Source of the DNA: Sporosarcina jeotgali
Lineage (GTDB): Bacteria; Bacillota; Bacilli; Bacillales_A; Planococcaceae
Assembly (NCBI RefSeq): GCF_033304595.1
Contig: NZ_CP116341.1
Span: 167,001-231,000 of the forward strand
Direction: 5' to 3'
Length of the DNA: 64,000 nucleotides
The translations under genes were made by a program, and so were the position numbers. The notes under the pieces were generated by a model that saw nothing but the letters and a program-made list of their open reading frames with translations, had not been told where the DNA came from and searched no databases. Of this stretch, positions 26,467 through 36,074 are shown piece after piece (the first letter of the stretch is position 1; every line of letters begins with the position of its first letter).

Positions 26467-26745
26467 GATGGGTTATGATCACTTTGTGGCATTTATGAGC
26501 GCGGTTCGGGGGGGATGATCATATTTGGGGATTTATGAGCGGAGTGCGAGGGTTATGATCATATTTGGGGATTTATGAGCGGAGTGCGGGGGTTATGATC
26601 ACTTTTGGAGATTTATGAGCGGAACGCGAGGGTTATGATCACATTTCGAGATTTATGAGCGGAACGCGGGGGTTATGATCATATTTGGAGATTTATGAGC
26701 GGAGTGCGGGGGTTATGATCACATTCCAAAATTTATGAGCAAATC
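26467..26745 (+). repeat. 20-bp-period intergenic array 2 (14 half-units)
   Basis: Fourteen half-units alternate ggttatgatca and atttatgagcg cores with a period of exactly 20 bases (tatgatc/tatgagc at 26474, 26494 and on to 26734). Same orientation and family as the array at 21521. It starts directly after a terminator. Linkers differ from array 1 (cacttttggag, atatttgggg; gagtgcggggg). The third core is altered to ggggatgatc. Confidence 0.97.
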
Positions 26746-26831
26746 CCCGAATCTACGTGAGAATCACCCAGTTTACCTGACACAAGTCTGCCAACAGATT
26801 CACATAATTTGAGAAAAAGAGGGAAGAGCCC

Positions 26832-26859
26832 TCAATCATGTAGTATATTGTGCCGAAAT
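26832..26859 (+). promoter_or_regulatory. Candidate SigD (flagellar/chemotaxis) promoter of cheV
   Basis: gccgaaat (26852-26859) matches seven of eight bases of the SigD -10 consensus GCCGATAT. tcaa (26832-26835), 16 bases upstream, is a three-of-four match to TAAA. It lies about 85 bases before the cheV start. The remainder of 26746-26942 shows no gene. Confidence 0.5.
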
Positions 26860-26942
26860 AGACTAATAGAGCCGCTTCGCGCAGAACGGCGGAGCTTGGA
26901 TGGAACGAAAAAATTGCGACTACACGAAAAGGACTGAATGCA

Positions 26943-27845
26943 ATGGCTTATGAAAGCGGAATACTATTAGAGAGTGGAACAAATGAACTGGAAATCGTAG
27001 AGTTCGAAGTAGCGGGCAGCCGGTATGGCATTAATGTCATTAAAGTAAAAGAAATTATCGTGCCGATGCCGATTACACCAATTCCTCATGCGGATCCTGC
27101 GGTGGAAGGAATCATTCAATTGCGCGGTGAAATTCTGCCTGTCATTAATATGGAGCGAGTATTAGGGATGGGACCGTCTGCAAACCCGCAAAATGATAAA
27201 TACATTGTTTCTTCATTCAACAAACAGCAAGTTGTATTCCACGTGCATAACGTGACGATGATTCACCGGATTTCATGGGATGCGATTGAGAAGCCATCTG
27301 GTGCCTACTCGGCAGAAACTTCGCCGGTCATTGGCGTCATCAAGCTTGGCGGAGAGATGATGCTGCTGCTGGACTTTGAAAAAATCGTTATGGAGATTAG
27401 TCCTGAAACAGGAATCCGCATGGAACAAATTAAGAAACTGGGTAAACGGGAACGTTCGGATAAACGATTGCTCGTTGCAGAAGACTCACCGCTTTTACGA
27501 AAATTGCTGCAATCCACATTATCTGAAGCAGGTTATGATAAAGTGGAGTTCTTTGAAAATGGGAAAGATGCACTTGCGTATCTGGAGAATTTAGCAGAAA
27601 CTGAAGACGTTTCGGATACCATTCAACTCGTCATCACAGATATCGAAATGCCGCAAATGGATGGTCATCATTTCACTAGAAGAATCAGAGAGCATAAAGG
27701 ACTTGCGAAGTTACCTGTCATCATCTTCTCTTCGTTAATCACAGATGAATTAAAGCATAAAGGAACGAGTGTAGGTGCAGATGAGCAGATTAGCAAACCG
27801 GAAATTGCGGAGCTGGTTTTGAAAATCGATCAATACGTACTATAA
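26943..27845 (+). CDS. cheV: Chemotaxis coupling protein CheV
   Basis: 300 residues. CheW-like coupling domain (about 1-150: EIVEFEVAGSRYGINVIKVKEII, VEGIIQLRGEILPVINME) followed by a receiver domain (about 165-300) with phospho-acceptor Asp in LVITDIEMPQMDG and acidic pair LLVAEDSPL. It links chemoreceptors to CheA and serves in adaptation. RBS aaagga 8 bases before the ATG. It stands alone, with its own promoter and terminator. Confidence 0.95.
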   Translation: MAYESGILLESGTNELEIVEFEVAGSRYGINVIKVKEIIVPMPITPIPHADPAVEGIIQLRGEILPVINMERVLGMGPSANPQNDKYIVSSFNKQQVVFHVHNVTMIHRISWDAIEKPSGAYSAETSPVIGVIKLGGEMMLLLDFEKIVMEISPETGIRMEQIKKLGKRERSDKRLLVAEDSPLLRKLLQSTLSEAGYDKVEFFENGKDALAYLENLAETEDVSDTIQLVITDIEMPQMDGHHFTRRIREHKGLAKLPVIIFSSLITDELKHKGTSVGADEQISKPEIAELVLKIDQYVL

Positions 27846-27886
27846 AAATATTCGGTGAATAGTAATTTCTATTGCAATTCACATAG

Positions 27887-27920
27887 TGTCGGTGGTTTAC
27901 TAAACCATCGGCATTTTTTT
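27887..27920 (+). terminator. Terminator after cheV
   Basis: tgtcggtggttta (27887-27899) pairs with taaaccatcggca (27901-27913), followed by seven T. Confidence 0.9.
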
Positions 27921-28003
27921 GTCTATACGATAAAAAAAGAGGGTACAGAAGAAACAAGTTGAATATAGGTTTAACTAGAATCCAAAAATGGAGGTGCAGC
28001 TGG

Positions 28004-29410
28004 ATGCTAACAGATTTTATGAATTGGGTAACAGGTTCATTCAATAATTATTTATGGTCATACGTACTTATCGGCCTGTTGCTGGTGCTCGGACTTTACT
28101 TCACCATCGGAACGAAGTTTGTTCAATTCCGTCTCTTCGGCGAGATGTTCCGTTTAATTACTGAAAAGAAAGATAGCGAAGATGGCGTTTCAGCATTTCA
28201 AGCGTTTACAATCAGTGCTGCTTCTCGTGTAGGTACCGGAAACGTCACAGGTGTTGCTCTGGCCATTGGCATCGGCGGTCCGGGAGCAATATTTTGGATG
28301 TGGATTATTGCAATTATAGGAATGGCAACTGCTTTCATTGAAAGTACATTAGCTCAAGTTTATAAAGTACGTGACGGGGATACATTCCGTGGCGGGCCTG
28401 CTTATTATATGCAAAAGGCTTTGGGACTGAGAGGGTTAGGAATTGTTTTTGCTATATTACTAACACTATGTTTCGGCTTCATTTTTAACGCGGTACAGTC
28501 AAACACGATCAGTCAGTCGTTTTCAGATGTGTTTAATGTTCCCGATTGGGCTGTAGGTATTATCCTTGTTGTGTTAACAGCAATCATTATATTTGGCGGT
28601 GTTAAACGAATCGTTAAAGTGACCCAAGCGATCGTGCCTGTGATGGCCACACTTTACATTATAGTAGCGTTGTATATTGTTATTATGAATATTACTGAAA
28701 TCCCTGCGATGATTACGTTAATTGTTGAGCATGCATTCGGCGTGAAAGAAATGGTAGGCGGCGGTGTGGGAGCTGCAATTATGCAAGGTGTCCGTCGTGG
28801 ATTATTCTCGAACGAAGCAGGTATGGGGAGTGTTCCAAATGCTGCCGCGACAGCGAACGTAACGCACCCTGCAAAACAAGGACTCGTTCAAAGTCTTGGA
28901 GTCTTTTTCGATACAATCATTATTTGTTCGGCGACAGCATTCATTATTCTGCTCGCTGGACTTTATGATAAAGGTGAAACAGATGGAATCTTGTTAACGC
29001 AAGCTTCCATGGCAGAACATGTTGGCTCGTGGGCTCCTTATTTCGTAGCGATTGCAATTTTGTTCTTTGCATTCAGCTCAATTATCGGAAACTATTATTA
29101 TGGTGAAACAAATATTGAATTCATTAATGCGCACAAGATATGGATGACGGTCTATCGGATCGCCGTACTTGGCATGGTCATGTTCGGTGCGATGGCGAAA
29201 GTACAGACAGTATGGGATCTTGCAGATGTCTTCATGGGTCTGATGGCTGTATTGAACCTCATTGTCATTGCAGTCTTAAGTCGCACCGCATTCAAGGTGT
29301 TGGATGACTTTACGATTCAGCGCAGAAAAGGGTTAAATCCGAGATTTGAAGCAAAATCCATTCCCGGTTTAAAGGGAACTGAGTGCTGGGGCGAAGAACA
29401 ACCTAAGTAA
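28004..29410 (+). CDS. Sodium:alanine/glycine symporter (AGCS family)
   Basis: 468 residues, about 10-11 membrane helices. AGCS signatures: FQAFTISAASRVGTGNVTGVALAIGIGGPGAIFWMW near the N-terminus and RRGLFSNEAGMGSVPNAAATAN in the middle. It imports a small amino acid with sodium. The ATG at 28004 has tggaggtg upstream; the open frame further 5' starts at a TTG without an RBS. Substrate (Ala, Gly or Gln) cannot be told from sequence. Confidence 0.92.
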   Translation: MLTDFMNWVTGSFNNYLWSYVLIGLLLVLGLYFTIGTKFVQFRLFGEMFRLITEKKDSEDGVSAFQAFTISAASRVGTGNVTGVALAIGIGGPGAIFWMWIIAIIGMATAFIESTLAQVYKVRDGDTFRGGPAYYMQKALGLRGLGIVFAILLTLCFGFIFNAVQSNTISQSFSDVFNVPDWAVGIILVVLTAIIIFGGVKRIVKVTQAIVPVMATLYIIVALYIVIMNITEIPAMITLIVEHAFGVKEMVGGGVGAAIMQGVRRGLFSNEAGMGSVPNAAATANVTHPAKQGLVQSLGVFFDTIIICSATAFIILLAGLYDKGETDGILLTQASMAEHVGSWAPYFVAIAILFFAFSSIIGNYYYGETNIEFINAHKIWMTVYRIAVLGMVMFGAMAKVQTVWDLADVFMGLMAVLNLIVIAVLSRTAFKVLDDFTIQRRKGLNPRFEAKSIPGLKGTECWGEEQPK

Positions 29411-29435
29411 ATTTATGCAGTTGAAAATAAAAATG

Positions 29436-29470
29436 GTCACTGGATGAGTCAATCGTCCAGTGACTATTTT
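29436..29470 (+). terminator. Terminator after the AGCS symporter
   Basis: gtcactgga (29436-29444) pairs perfectly with tccagtgac (29456-29464), followed by TATTTT. Confidence 0.85.
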
Positions 29471-29490
29471 GTGTCTAAAGGTCTAAATTG

Positions 29491-29519
29491 TTTTCATTGT
29501 ATGGGTAATTGGGTATAAT
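29491..29519 (+). promoter_or_regulatory. Promoter of the chemoreceptor gene
   Basis: A perfect -10 TATAAT (29514-29519) with a weak -35 TTTTCA (29491-29496) 17 bases upstream. It rules out an earlier in-frame TTG at 29509 as the start codon. Confidence 0.65.
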
Positions 29520-29553
29520 CACTAAGCTACCAGAATCAGAAGGGAAGTCCACA

Positions 29554-31671
29554 ATGAAAAAATCGAAAAGTATCGTATTTAAACTGTCCACGCTTATTAT
29601 AGGAGTCTTTCTCTTACTATTTGCACTCTATGCATTTGGAACTATGATCTACACCCACAGCATTACTGTCAATGATGCTGAGGAACTGGCAACAAAAGAT
29701 ACAGAACGAGTTGCATTAAAGCTAAGTGAACAGTTTAAGCAAACAGATGAATCGCTTAGTACAACAAAACGAGTATTGGAAACGATGAATTCGAATTCGA
29801 AATTAGCTGCGACGGATGTATTATCAGTTCTTCAAGCAAATCTCGAAGGAAATCCGAATGCGGTCAGCATGAGTGCTGTGTTTGAAAAAGGGGTTCTTTC
29901 TACAGACGGTCTATCAGATTCTGATCAGAAACTTATAGATTCTGAAGGACGATTTATTCCTTTTTTATTGAAAACCGAAGATGGCATTCAAATAAATTTT
30001 GCAAGTGGCTATGAAGAATCAGGCGGGGGTGATTGGTACTTAAAACCGAAGTCTGATAAAAAATCTTATTTCCAAGAACCGATTTCGTATGAGGTAGATG
30101 GAAAGAACATGAGCTTCACTTCATTAACAGTGCCGTTACTATCTAAAAGCGGTGACTTCACAGGGGTTATTAGTGCGAATATGTCACTGGAATTTCTAGC
30201 TGGATTAACAAAAGAAATTGCCCCTGAAGGCGGATATGCTTCCGTGATATCTGATGATGGCGTTCTGATCCAAAACAGTCTGAAAGAGCAAATGAATAAT
30301 TCGAATATGAAGGACGCCATCGATTGGCAGCCCGTGAAAGACAAGTTAAAGGCAGGAAAAGCAGATTCACTGTATGTGGATTCGAAAACCTATAACGAAA
30401 AAGCATTTAACGCCTTTGCACCGATTACGTTGAATGGTTTTGAAGAGACTTGGTCCGTACAAACGGTATTGCCGCGCGGGGTCATCATCGGACCGTTTGA
30501 ACGCATTGTCATTTTTACGCTAATTGCGGCAGCTGTTATCGTTGTATTAATGGGTCTTGTTACGGCGTTCTTTGTTTACCGCCATATAAATCCGTTGACA
30601 CGCGTACAGCAATCGATGGAAATGGCAGCTTCGGGAGATTTAACGGAACAAGTTGATGTGAGTAAGCTGAAACAAGACGAAATTGGCTCTGTTGCTGTTT
30701 CATATAATCACATGCTCAGCCAAACAAATGAAGCACTTGCAGAAGTGCTGTCTGCTTCATCACGGCTTACAGATTCGTCCGCACAGGTAAATCACGCATT
30801 TGAAGAAATCGTTGCGTCTAGCCAAGAGGTATCAGTTGCGACCGAAGAGATTGCTCAAGGAGCATCTAAACAATCGGAAGATACGGAAGAGACGAGCCAC
30901 CGCATGGGAGATCTGGCAGAGCAGATTACTGCGATTTCTGCACTCTCTGAAAATATGGATGGCTTATCCCGTCAAACGGTAGAGTCTACGCAAAACGGAC
31001 TTACAGAAGTCGATCGTCTGCGCGAACAAAATGAGCTGGCGAACCGTATGAACGAACAAGTGGAGCAGCAAATGACAGCCTTAACGGATAAGATCTCAGG
31101 GATTAACAGCGTTATCACATCCATACAGGACATCACAGCCCAAACAAACTTGCTGGCGCTTAACGCGAGCATTGAAGCAGCACGGGCAGGTGAGCATGGC
31201 AAAGGATTTGCTGTAGTTGCTGACGAAGTGCGGAAGCTTGCAGAGCAGTCAAGTCGTGAGACAGGAACGATTCAGCAGACTGTTCAAGAAATTTTAGACC
31301 AATCCAAAGCCACCGTTGAAGTAATTGCTCAAAATACAAAATCGATGAAGAGTCAGAGTGAGTCTGTAGCAAGTACAGAAGAATCATTCGCGCTTAATGC
31401 ACAGCTGACTGATGAAATGAATAAAGCGATTGCAGAACTCTCTGCGAATCTCTCTGAAATGATTGTGAACAAAGATCAGGCAATCCTGGCAATTCAAAGC
31501 GTTTCAGCAGTTTCAGAAGAGACCGCTGCATCTGCGGAGCAAGTAAGTGCATCTTCAGTCGCCCAGCAGCAAGAGTTGGAGCGTGTTGCAGACTCGGTCC
31601 AGCAAATGACAAGAATCGCTAGTGAACTTCAACAAGTCGTTGAACGGTTTGAACTCGCAAAACAGGAATAG
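29554..31671 (+). CDS. Methyl-accepting chemotaxis protein with double-Cache-type sensor
   Basis: 705 residues. TM1 at about 8-30, a large extracellular Cache-type sensor (about 35-310, with [18 protein letters not shown] and [15 protein letters not shown]), TM2 at about 316-342, HAMP, and a cytoplasmic signalling domain with the hairpin tip [36 protein letters not shown]. Cache domains often bind amino acids or carboxylates, and the neighbouring amino-acid symporter makes an amino-acid ligand plausible. agaaggga precedes the ATG at 29554. Confidence 0.93.
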   Translation: MKKSKSIVFKLSTLIIGVFLLLFALYAFGTMIYTHSITVNDAEELATKDTERVALKLSEQFKQTDESLSTTKRVLETMNSNSKLAATDVLSVLQANLEGNPNAVSMSAVFEKGVLSTDGLSDSDQKLIDSEGRFIPFLLKTEDGIQINFASGYEESGGGDWYLKPKSDKKSYFQEPISYEVDGKNMSFTSLTVPLLSKSGDFTGVISANMSLEFLAGLTKEIAPEGGYASVISDDGVLIQNSLKEQMNNSNMKDAIDWQPVKDKLKAGKADSLYVDSKTYNEKAFNAFAPITLNGFEETWSVQTVLPRGVIIGPFERIVIFTLIAAAVIVVLMGLVTAFFVYRHINPLTRVQQSMEMAASGDLTEQVDVSKLKQDEIGSVAVSYNHMLSQTNEALAEVLSASSRLTDSSAQVNHAFEEIVASSQEVSVATEEIAQGASKQSEDTEETSHRMGDLAEQITAISALSENMDGLSRQTVESTQNGLTEVDRLREQNELANRMNEQVEQQMTALTDKISGINSVITSIQDITAQTNLLALNASIEAARAGEHGKGFAVVADEVRKLAEQSSRETGTIQQTVQEILDQSKATVEVIAQNTKSMKSQSESVASTEESFALNAQLTDEMNKAIAELSANLSEMIVNKDQAILAIQSVSAVSEETAASAEQVSASSVAQQQELERVADSVQQMTRIASELQQVVERFELAKQE

Positions 31672-31692
31672 AACCATAAGATGTGAACTTAT

Positions 31693-31731
31693 AAAACAGA
31701 GGGTGAGATTTCAAAATTTCTCCTCTGTTTT
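31693..31731 (+). terminator. Terminator after the chemoreceptor gene
   Basis: aaaacagagg and cctctgtttt arms enclose a further complementary stretch (gagattt...aaatttct), giving a long hairpin followed by a T-rich tail. Confidence 0.8.
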
Positions 31732-31875
31732 ATATTTGCCATGCATGAAAATGCATCTATCTGATAAGCCGAATAGGAAGAAAAGAGCAAGGATTTTGTT
31801 TCTAATAATTTGGAGCGGTACAAGTAACGTTCCAGCATGAATGTGTGATAAACTAATATTTCGAGGAAAAATCCC

Positions 31876-31923
31876 GGGTGTAAATCACTTGCAGGTGAAG
31901 AAGAAAAATTTACGTCCCTTTTT
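31876..31923 (+). other. Hairpin with T-run upstream of the nrd promoter
   Basis: gggtgtaaat (31876-31885) pairs with atttacgtccc (31908-31918), with one bulge. The loop itself contains cacttgcaggtg, able to form a small inner stem. TTTTT follows (31919-31923). It looks like a terminator or attenuator, placed about 15 bases before the -35 of the ribonucleotide reductase operon and about 145 bases after the chemoreceptor terminator. It could end a small RNA starting in 31740-31870. No gene is visible in 31732-31930. Confidence 0.4.
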
Positions 31924-31937
31924 GCCTATTTACTGTT

Positions 31938-31988
31938 TTGACACAAGATGTTAGGGTAGATAAAGAATATAAACACTATATATAGTGC
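31938..31988 (+). promoter_or_regulatory. Ribonucleotide reductase promoter with paired NrdR boxes
   Basis: acactatatatagtg (31973-31987) fits the NrdR box consensus essentially perfectly. A second, weaker box (acacaagatgttaggg, 31941-31956) begins 32 bases upstream, the three-helical-turn spacing usual for NrdR pairs. The upstream box overlaps a perfect -35 TTGACA (31938-31943), with a -10-like TAAAGA 17 bases on. NrdR would repress the operon when dATP is high. Confidence 0.85.
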
Positions 31989-32100
31989 TGATGCCGAAAT
32001 GCCGTCATAAAGGCTTTCGCAGGGAACGCCTCTGAAACGCGTTTTCTCAGCTCTTTTTTAATTGCTAAAATATGAGAGAAAATGGAAGGAGACGGTCGGT

Positions 32101-34323
32101 ATGACACTAACCCGCGAAACGAATGATACAACACGCGTGCTGGAAGCTTTACAGGAGGAATTTGGTGCGGAACGAATTGCACCACTCACACAAGCGAGTG
32201 ATAAATGGCTTTTAAAACATGCTGAGGGCGGACTTGCAGAATGGTCAAAAGCGATGATTCTTGAATCGTTAAGTCTAATTGATGAAGCATCCAGTTATTG
32301 GACGTTTGTCGCAGCACGTCTTTATTTGCAAAAATTGTATGCCGATCAGCAACAGCTTCGCGGAGCGGCGGTTTATTCGAACTTTGCGGGTCACGTCGCG
32401 TCTCTTGTCGAACAAGGTCTTTACACGGAAGACTTGATGAAAAACTATTCAACAGACGAATTGACAGCAATCGGAGCTCTCATTAAACCCGAGCGGGACA
32501 AGCTGTTTACATATATCGGCTTGAAAACGCTGATGGATCGCTATGCAGCGGTAAACTACTCGAAAGTTCCTGTAGAGCTGCCCCAAGAGCGCTGGCTTGT
32601 CATTGCAATGACTCTCATGCAGCGCGAAACAGGCGATCGCATTGGTAAAATCGCTGAAGCCTATTGGGCGATGAGCAACCTGTACATGACAGTTGCAACG
32701 CCTACGCTATCAAATGCAGGAAAACCGCATGGCCAGCTATCCAGCTGTTTCATTGACACAGTCGATGATTCATTAACTGGAATTTATAATAGCAACACCG
32801 ATATCGCAAACTTATCGAAATATGGCGGCGGAATTGGCGTCTATATGGGGAAAGTACGCTCACGCGGGTCATCAATCCGCGGATTCAAAGGCGCTTCAAG
32901 CGGAGTTCTTCCTTGGATCAAACAATTGAATAACACAGCAGTAAGCGTAGATCAGCTTGGACAGCGTCAAGGGGCGGTAGCTGTTTATCTGGATGTTTGG
33001 CATAAAGATATTTTCACATTCCTGGATCTTAAATTGAATAACGGAGATGAGCGTCTTCGCGCACATGATATTTTCACAGGTGTCTGCTTGCCTGACTTAT
33101 TCATGGAAGCTGTCGATGCCCGTGCTGACTGGCATTTGTTTGACCCGCATGAAGTTCGTACGGTAATGGGATATTCACTAGAAGACTCTTATGATGAAGC
33201 GAAGGGTGCCGGTACATTCCGCGAACGCTACGAAGCGTGTGTGAATCATCCGGAAATTTCGAAAGAGACTGTGCCGGCGATTGAAATTATGAAACGTATT
33301 ATGCGCAGCCAGCTTGAAACAGGTACGCCATATATGTTCTACCGGGATGAAGTGAATCGTGCAAACCCGAATAAGCACGCAGGTATCGTGTATTCAAGTA
33401 ACTTATGTTCAGAAATCATGCAAAACATGAGTGCTACGGAATTTGAGTCTGTCACATTGGAAGACGATATCGTAGTGACACGTTCAAAACCAGGTGACTT
33501 CGTAGTTTGTAACTTATCCTCCGTCAACTTAGGGAAAGCTGTTCCTGCAGGCGTGCTGGAGCGTTTAATTCCCATTCAAGTCCGCATGCTCGATAACGTA
33601 ATTGATTTGAACAAGATTCCTGTCGTTCAAGCACAGCGTACCAATAGCCGTTACCGCGGAATTGGACTTGGCACTTTCGGATGGCACCACCTGCTTGCAC
33701 TTGAAGGCATTCAATGGGAGTCGGATGATGCAGTTGAATTTGCGGATCGTCTGTACGAGCAAATTGCATACTTAACGATTCGATCATCTATGGAAATTGC
33801 CGGTGAAAAGGGAGCATATCCATTATTCGAAGGTTCAGACTGGGAAACAGGTGCATACTTCGACAAACGCGAATACGTATCAGAAGAATGGAATGAACTG
33901 CGTAAAAGTGTTGCTGAAACGGGCATACGCAACGGATATCTAATGGCCGTTGCACCGAACAGTTCAACGTCTGTTATCGCAGGCTCTACAGCTTCGATTG
34001 ACCCTGTATTCAAGCCGTTCTATCATGAAGAAAAGAAAGATTATAAATTACCGGTCATTGCACCGGATTTGAACCACAATACGTACGATGTTTACCGTCG
34101 TTCTGCATATATTGTCGATCAGCGCTGGTCGATTAAGCAAAACGCTGCGCGTCAGCGTCACATTGACCAATCAATTTCGTTCAACTTCTATGTACCGAAT
34201 AATATCCGTGCTTCCGTGTTGCTTAATCTCCACTTGCAAGCTTGGAAATCGGGCATGAAAACAACGTACTATACGCGTTCAACTGCTTCAGAAATTGAGG
34301 AGTGCGAATGGTGTCATTCTTAA
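32101..34323 (+). CDS. Ribonucleoside-diphosphate reductase, large (alpha) subunit
   Basis: 740 residues, catalytic R1 subunit of a class I ribonucleotide reductase. Active-site elements: redox Cys in LSSCFIDT (about residue 217), the Asn-Cys-Glu triad in NLCSEI (about 435), the partner Cys in VVCNLSSVNLG (about 469) and the C-terminal CxxC tail (CEWCHS). The N-terminus lacks an obvious ATP-cone, so dATP feedback inhibition may be absent. The ATG at 32101 has ggaaggag upstream. First of three overlapping genes. Whether it is NrdA- or NrdE-type is not settled by eye. Confidence 0.94.
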   Translation: MTLTRETNDTTRVLEALQEEFGAERIAPLTQASDKWLLKHAEGGLAEWSKAMILESLSLIDEASSYWTFVAARLYLQKLYADQQQLRGAAVYSNFAGHVASLVEQGLYTEDLMKNYSTDELTAIGALIKPERDKLFTYIGLKTLMDRYAAVNYSKVPVELPQERWLVIAMTLMQRETGDRIGKIAEAYWAMSNLYMTVATPTLSNAGKPHGQLSSCFIDTVDDSLTGIYNSNTDIANLSKYGGGIGVYMGKVRSRGSSIRGFKGASSGVLPWIKQLNNTAVSVDQLGQRQGAVAVYLDVWHKDIFTFLDLKLNNGDERLRAHDIFTGVCLPDLFMEAVDARADWHLFDPHEVRTVMGYSLEDSYDEAKGAGTFRERYEACVNHPEISKETVPAIEIMKRIMRSQLETGTPYMFYRDEVNRANPNKHAGIVYSSNLCSEIMQNMSATEFESVTLEDDIVVTRSKPGDFVVCNLSSVNLGKAVPAGVLERLIPIQVRMLDNVIDLNKIPVVQAQRTNSRYRGIGLGTFGWHHLLALEGIQWESDDAVEFADRLYEQIAYLTIRSSMEIAGEKGAYPLFEGSDWETGAYFDKREYVSEEWNELRKSVAETGIRNGYLMAVAPNSSTSVIAGSTASIDPVFKPFYHEEKKDYKLPVIAPDLNHNTYDVYRRSAYIVDQRWSIKQNAARQRHIDQSISFNFYVPNNIRASVLLNLHLQAWKSGMKTTYYTRSTASEIEECEWCHS

Positions 34324-34757
34324 TTGCCTATGCTTCATGGAGCGGCAATACTGCAGAAACTGCGGAACTGATTGAACAGACATTAGCTGCCGGCGGAGCA
34401 TCTGTTAAGATGCATCGCATTGGCACGGGTCCTGTGCCGGATTATCGAGAGTTCGATGCGATGATCGTCGGTTCCTTCACATGGGACCAAGGTTCTACAC
34501 CTGACGAAGTGAAGGATTTCGTACTGGATGTTGGAGCAAAACCAGATCATGTGTATGTATTTGGAACGGGTGATACACAATTCGGCGGTGATGAGTTGTT
34601 TTGCAGCGCTGCTGTGAAGTTGGCCCGTTTTTATAACTCAGCGCTTGAGCCGCTGAAAATTGAACAAAGCCCGCGTGGTGCGCAAGAAATTCGCGTGACA
34701 GCCTGGGCAGAAGGAGTGCTAGACCATTGGAGACACTTACACGAGTTAACGTACTGA
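34308..34757 (+). CDS. Flavodoxin inside the ribonucleotide reductase operon
   Basis: 149 residues, single flavodoxin domain. The FMN phosphate loop is YASWSGNTAETAE, with later loops VGSFTWDQGSTPDE and FGTGDTQFGGDELFC. It occupies the slot where class Ib systems carry nrdI, but its length and loops are those of an ordinary flavodoxin. It could reduce or activate the R2 cofactor or serve as an electron donor. The ATG at 34308 follows gagg by 7 bases. It overlaps the large-subunit gene by 16 bases and the small-subunit gene by 31. Confidence 0.88.
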   Translation: MVSFLIAYASWSGNTAETAELIEQTLAAGGASVKMHRIGTGPVPDYREFDAMIVGSFTWDQGSTPDEVKDFVLDVGAKPDHVYVFGTGDTQFGGDELFCSAAVKLARFYNSALEPLKIEQSPRGAQEIRVTAWAEGVLDHWRHLHELTY

Positions 34758-35764
34758 ATCCAGCAAATCCAAACAAAGCAACTGCGATTTTTGGCGGGGA
34801 AGCGAGTGGTATCCTGAACTGGAACAACTTAGCGCACCCTCATTTCTATACATTGCGCCAGCGAATCCGTGCATTGTTCTGGACAGCGAACGAAGTGGAT
34901 ATGACACAAGATGTGAAGCAATTCGCCAATCTCTCTAAAGCGGAGCAAGATGCTTTTTTAAAGATTATCGGTTTGTTAGCAACGCTTGACGGTCCGCAGA
35001 CAGTTATCGCGATGAAGATTGCAGACTTTGCGACGGATCCATCCGTTAAGTCAATCATGGCAACAATCGCTGACCAAGAGAGCGAGCATAACCACAGCTA
35101 CGCATACGTACTGTCCTCGGTGACTACTTACGACAAGCAAGTGGAATCGTTTGAGATGGGACGATCAGACGAAGTACTAATGAAGCGAAACGAACGCATT
35201 GTTGAGATTTACAATGAATTCGCAACAAATCCAACGATTGAAACCGTACTGAAAGCAATGGTTTACACAACGCTGCTTGAAGGGCTGTTTTTCTACAGTG
35301 GATTTGCGTTCTTCTACAATTTAGCCCGTCATCAGAAGATGGTCGGTACGTCAACAATGATTTCGTACATTAACCGTGACGAGCTGCAGCACGGAAAAGC
35401 AATCAGTGACATCTTCCGCGCGGCGCTTGCGGAAAACCCAGAGTACAATACAGAAGAGTTCACGGAATGGATTTACGATCAGTTCCGTTACTCCGTAGAG
35501 CAAGAAACAATCTGGAGCCGCTATGTGCTCGCTGATATCGACGGTATTGACTTGGATGAAATGGACGGCTATGTAAAATACCGCGCCAACAAAATGCTTC
35601 GCATGCTCGGGCTCAGTGAGATCTATCCGGAATTCATCGACAATCCTATGAAGTGGATCCGTGCGTATACGGACAACTTTGATGGCACGAAAACGGACTT
35701 CTTTGAGCAGACTTCCCGTCAATACGTGAAAACTAGTGACTTAAACGGTTTCGACGATCTATAA
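34727..35764 (+). CDS. Ribonucleoside-diphosphate reductase, small (beta) subunit
   Basis: 345 residues, R2 ferritin-like subunit that houses the dimetal centre and the radical. Metal ligands are visible in WTANEVDMTQD, DQESEHNHSY (ExxH), the EGLFFYSGF region and RDELQHGKAI (ExxH). The radical Tyr is conserved: the Y seven residues after the first Glu of ESEHNHSY. Start is TTG at 34727 with gaaggag upstream. It ends the operon at a perfect terminator. Confidence 0.94.
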   Translation: METLTRVNVLNPANPNKATAIFGGEASGILNWNNLAHPHFYTLRQRIRALFWTANEVDMTQDVKQFANLSKAEQDAFLKIIGLLATLDGPQTVIAMKIADFATDPSVKSIMATIADQESEHNHSYAYVLSSVTTYDKQVESFEMGRSDEVLMKRNERIVEIYNEFATNPTIETVLKAMVYTTLLEGLFFYSGFAFFYNLARHQKMVGTSTMISYINRDELQHGKAISDIFRAALAENPEYNTEEFTEWIYDQFRYSVEQETIWSRYVLADIDGIDLDEMDGYVKYRANKMLRMLGLSEIYPEFIDNPMKWIRAYTDNFDGTKTDFFEQTSRQYVKTSDLNGFDDL

Positions 35765-35770
35765 ACAATT

Positions 35771-35813
35771 AAAAAGCCAAGCATTCAGCGTCTTGCTGAA
35801 TGCTTGGCTTTTT
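35771..35813 (+). terminator. Perfect terminator of the nrd operon
   Basis: A 19-base perfect stem (35771-35789 with 35795-35813) over a 5-base loop, with A-run on one side and T-run on the other. Confidence 0.95.
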
Positions 35814-36074
35814 CTATGGGAGAACATTAGACTGCAAGTACGGTTTTTCCAATTATACCTATGTAACTTTTCTGGAGATAGGGAAACCTCCTATCTTTTT
35901 ATCAACCCTGTACTAATTATTGAAAAGGGCGATTCGTCAAAGAACAGTACCGAAAACTTAAAAGTATCTACATGGACTCAATCAGTCCGTTTCAACGGAA
36001 CTTTTTGAGTAAACTTCCGTATATAGATTAAGAAAGAGTTAATTGAGATATTATAATTATTAGGCGGGATGCAA
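35814..36074 (+). other. Gap with one small terminator-like hairpin
   Basis: The only structure I see is gatagg (35877-35882) pairing with cctatc (35890-35895), followed by TTTTT. A 71-residue open frame here starts inside the nrd terminator and is not credible. Nothing else is recognised. Confidence 0.4.

Noticed and set aside
35793..36008. 71-codon open frame
   Set aside because: It begins inside the perfect nrd terminator and has no RBS or family-like sequence.
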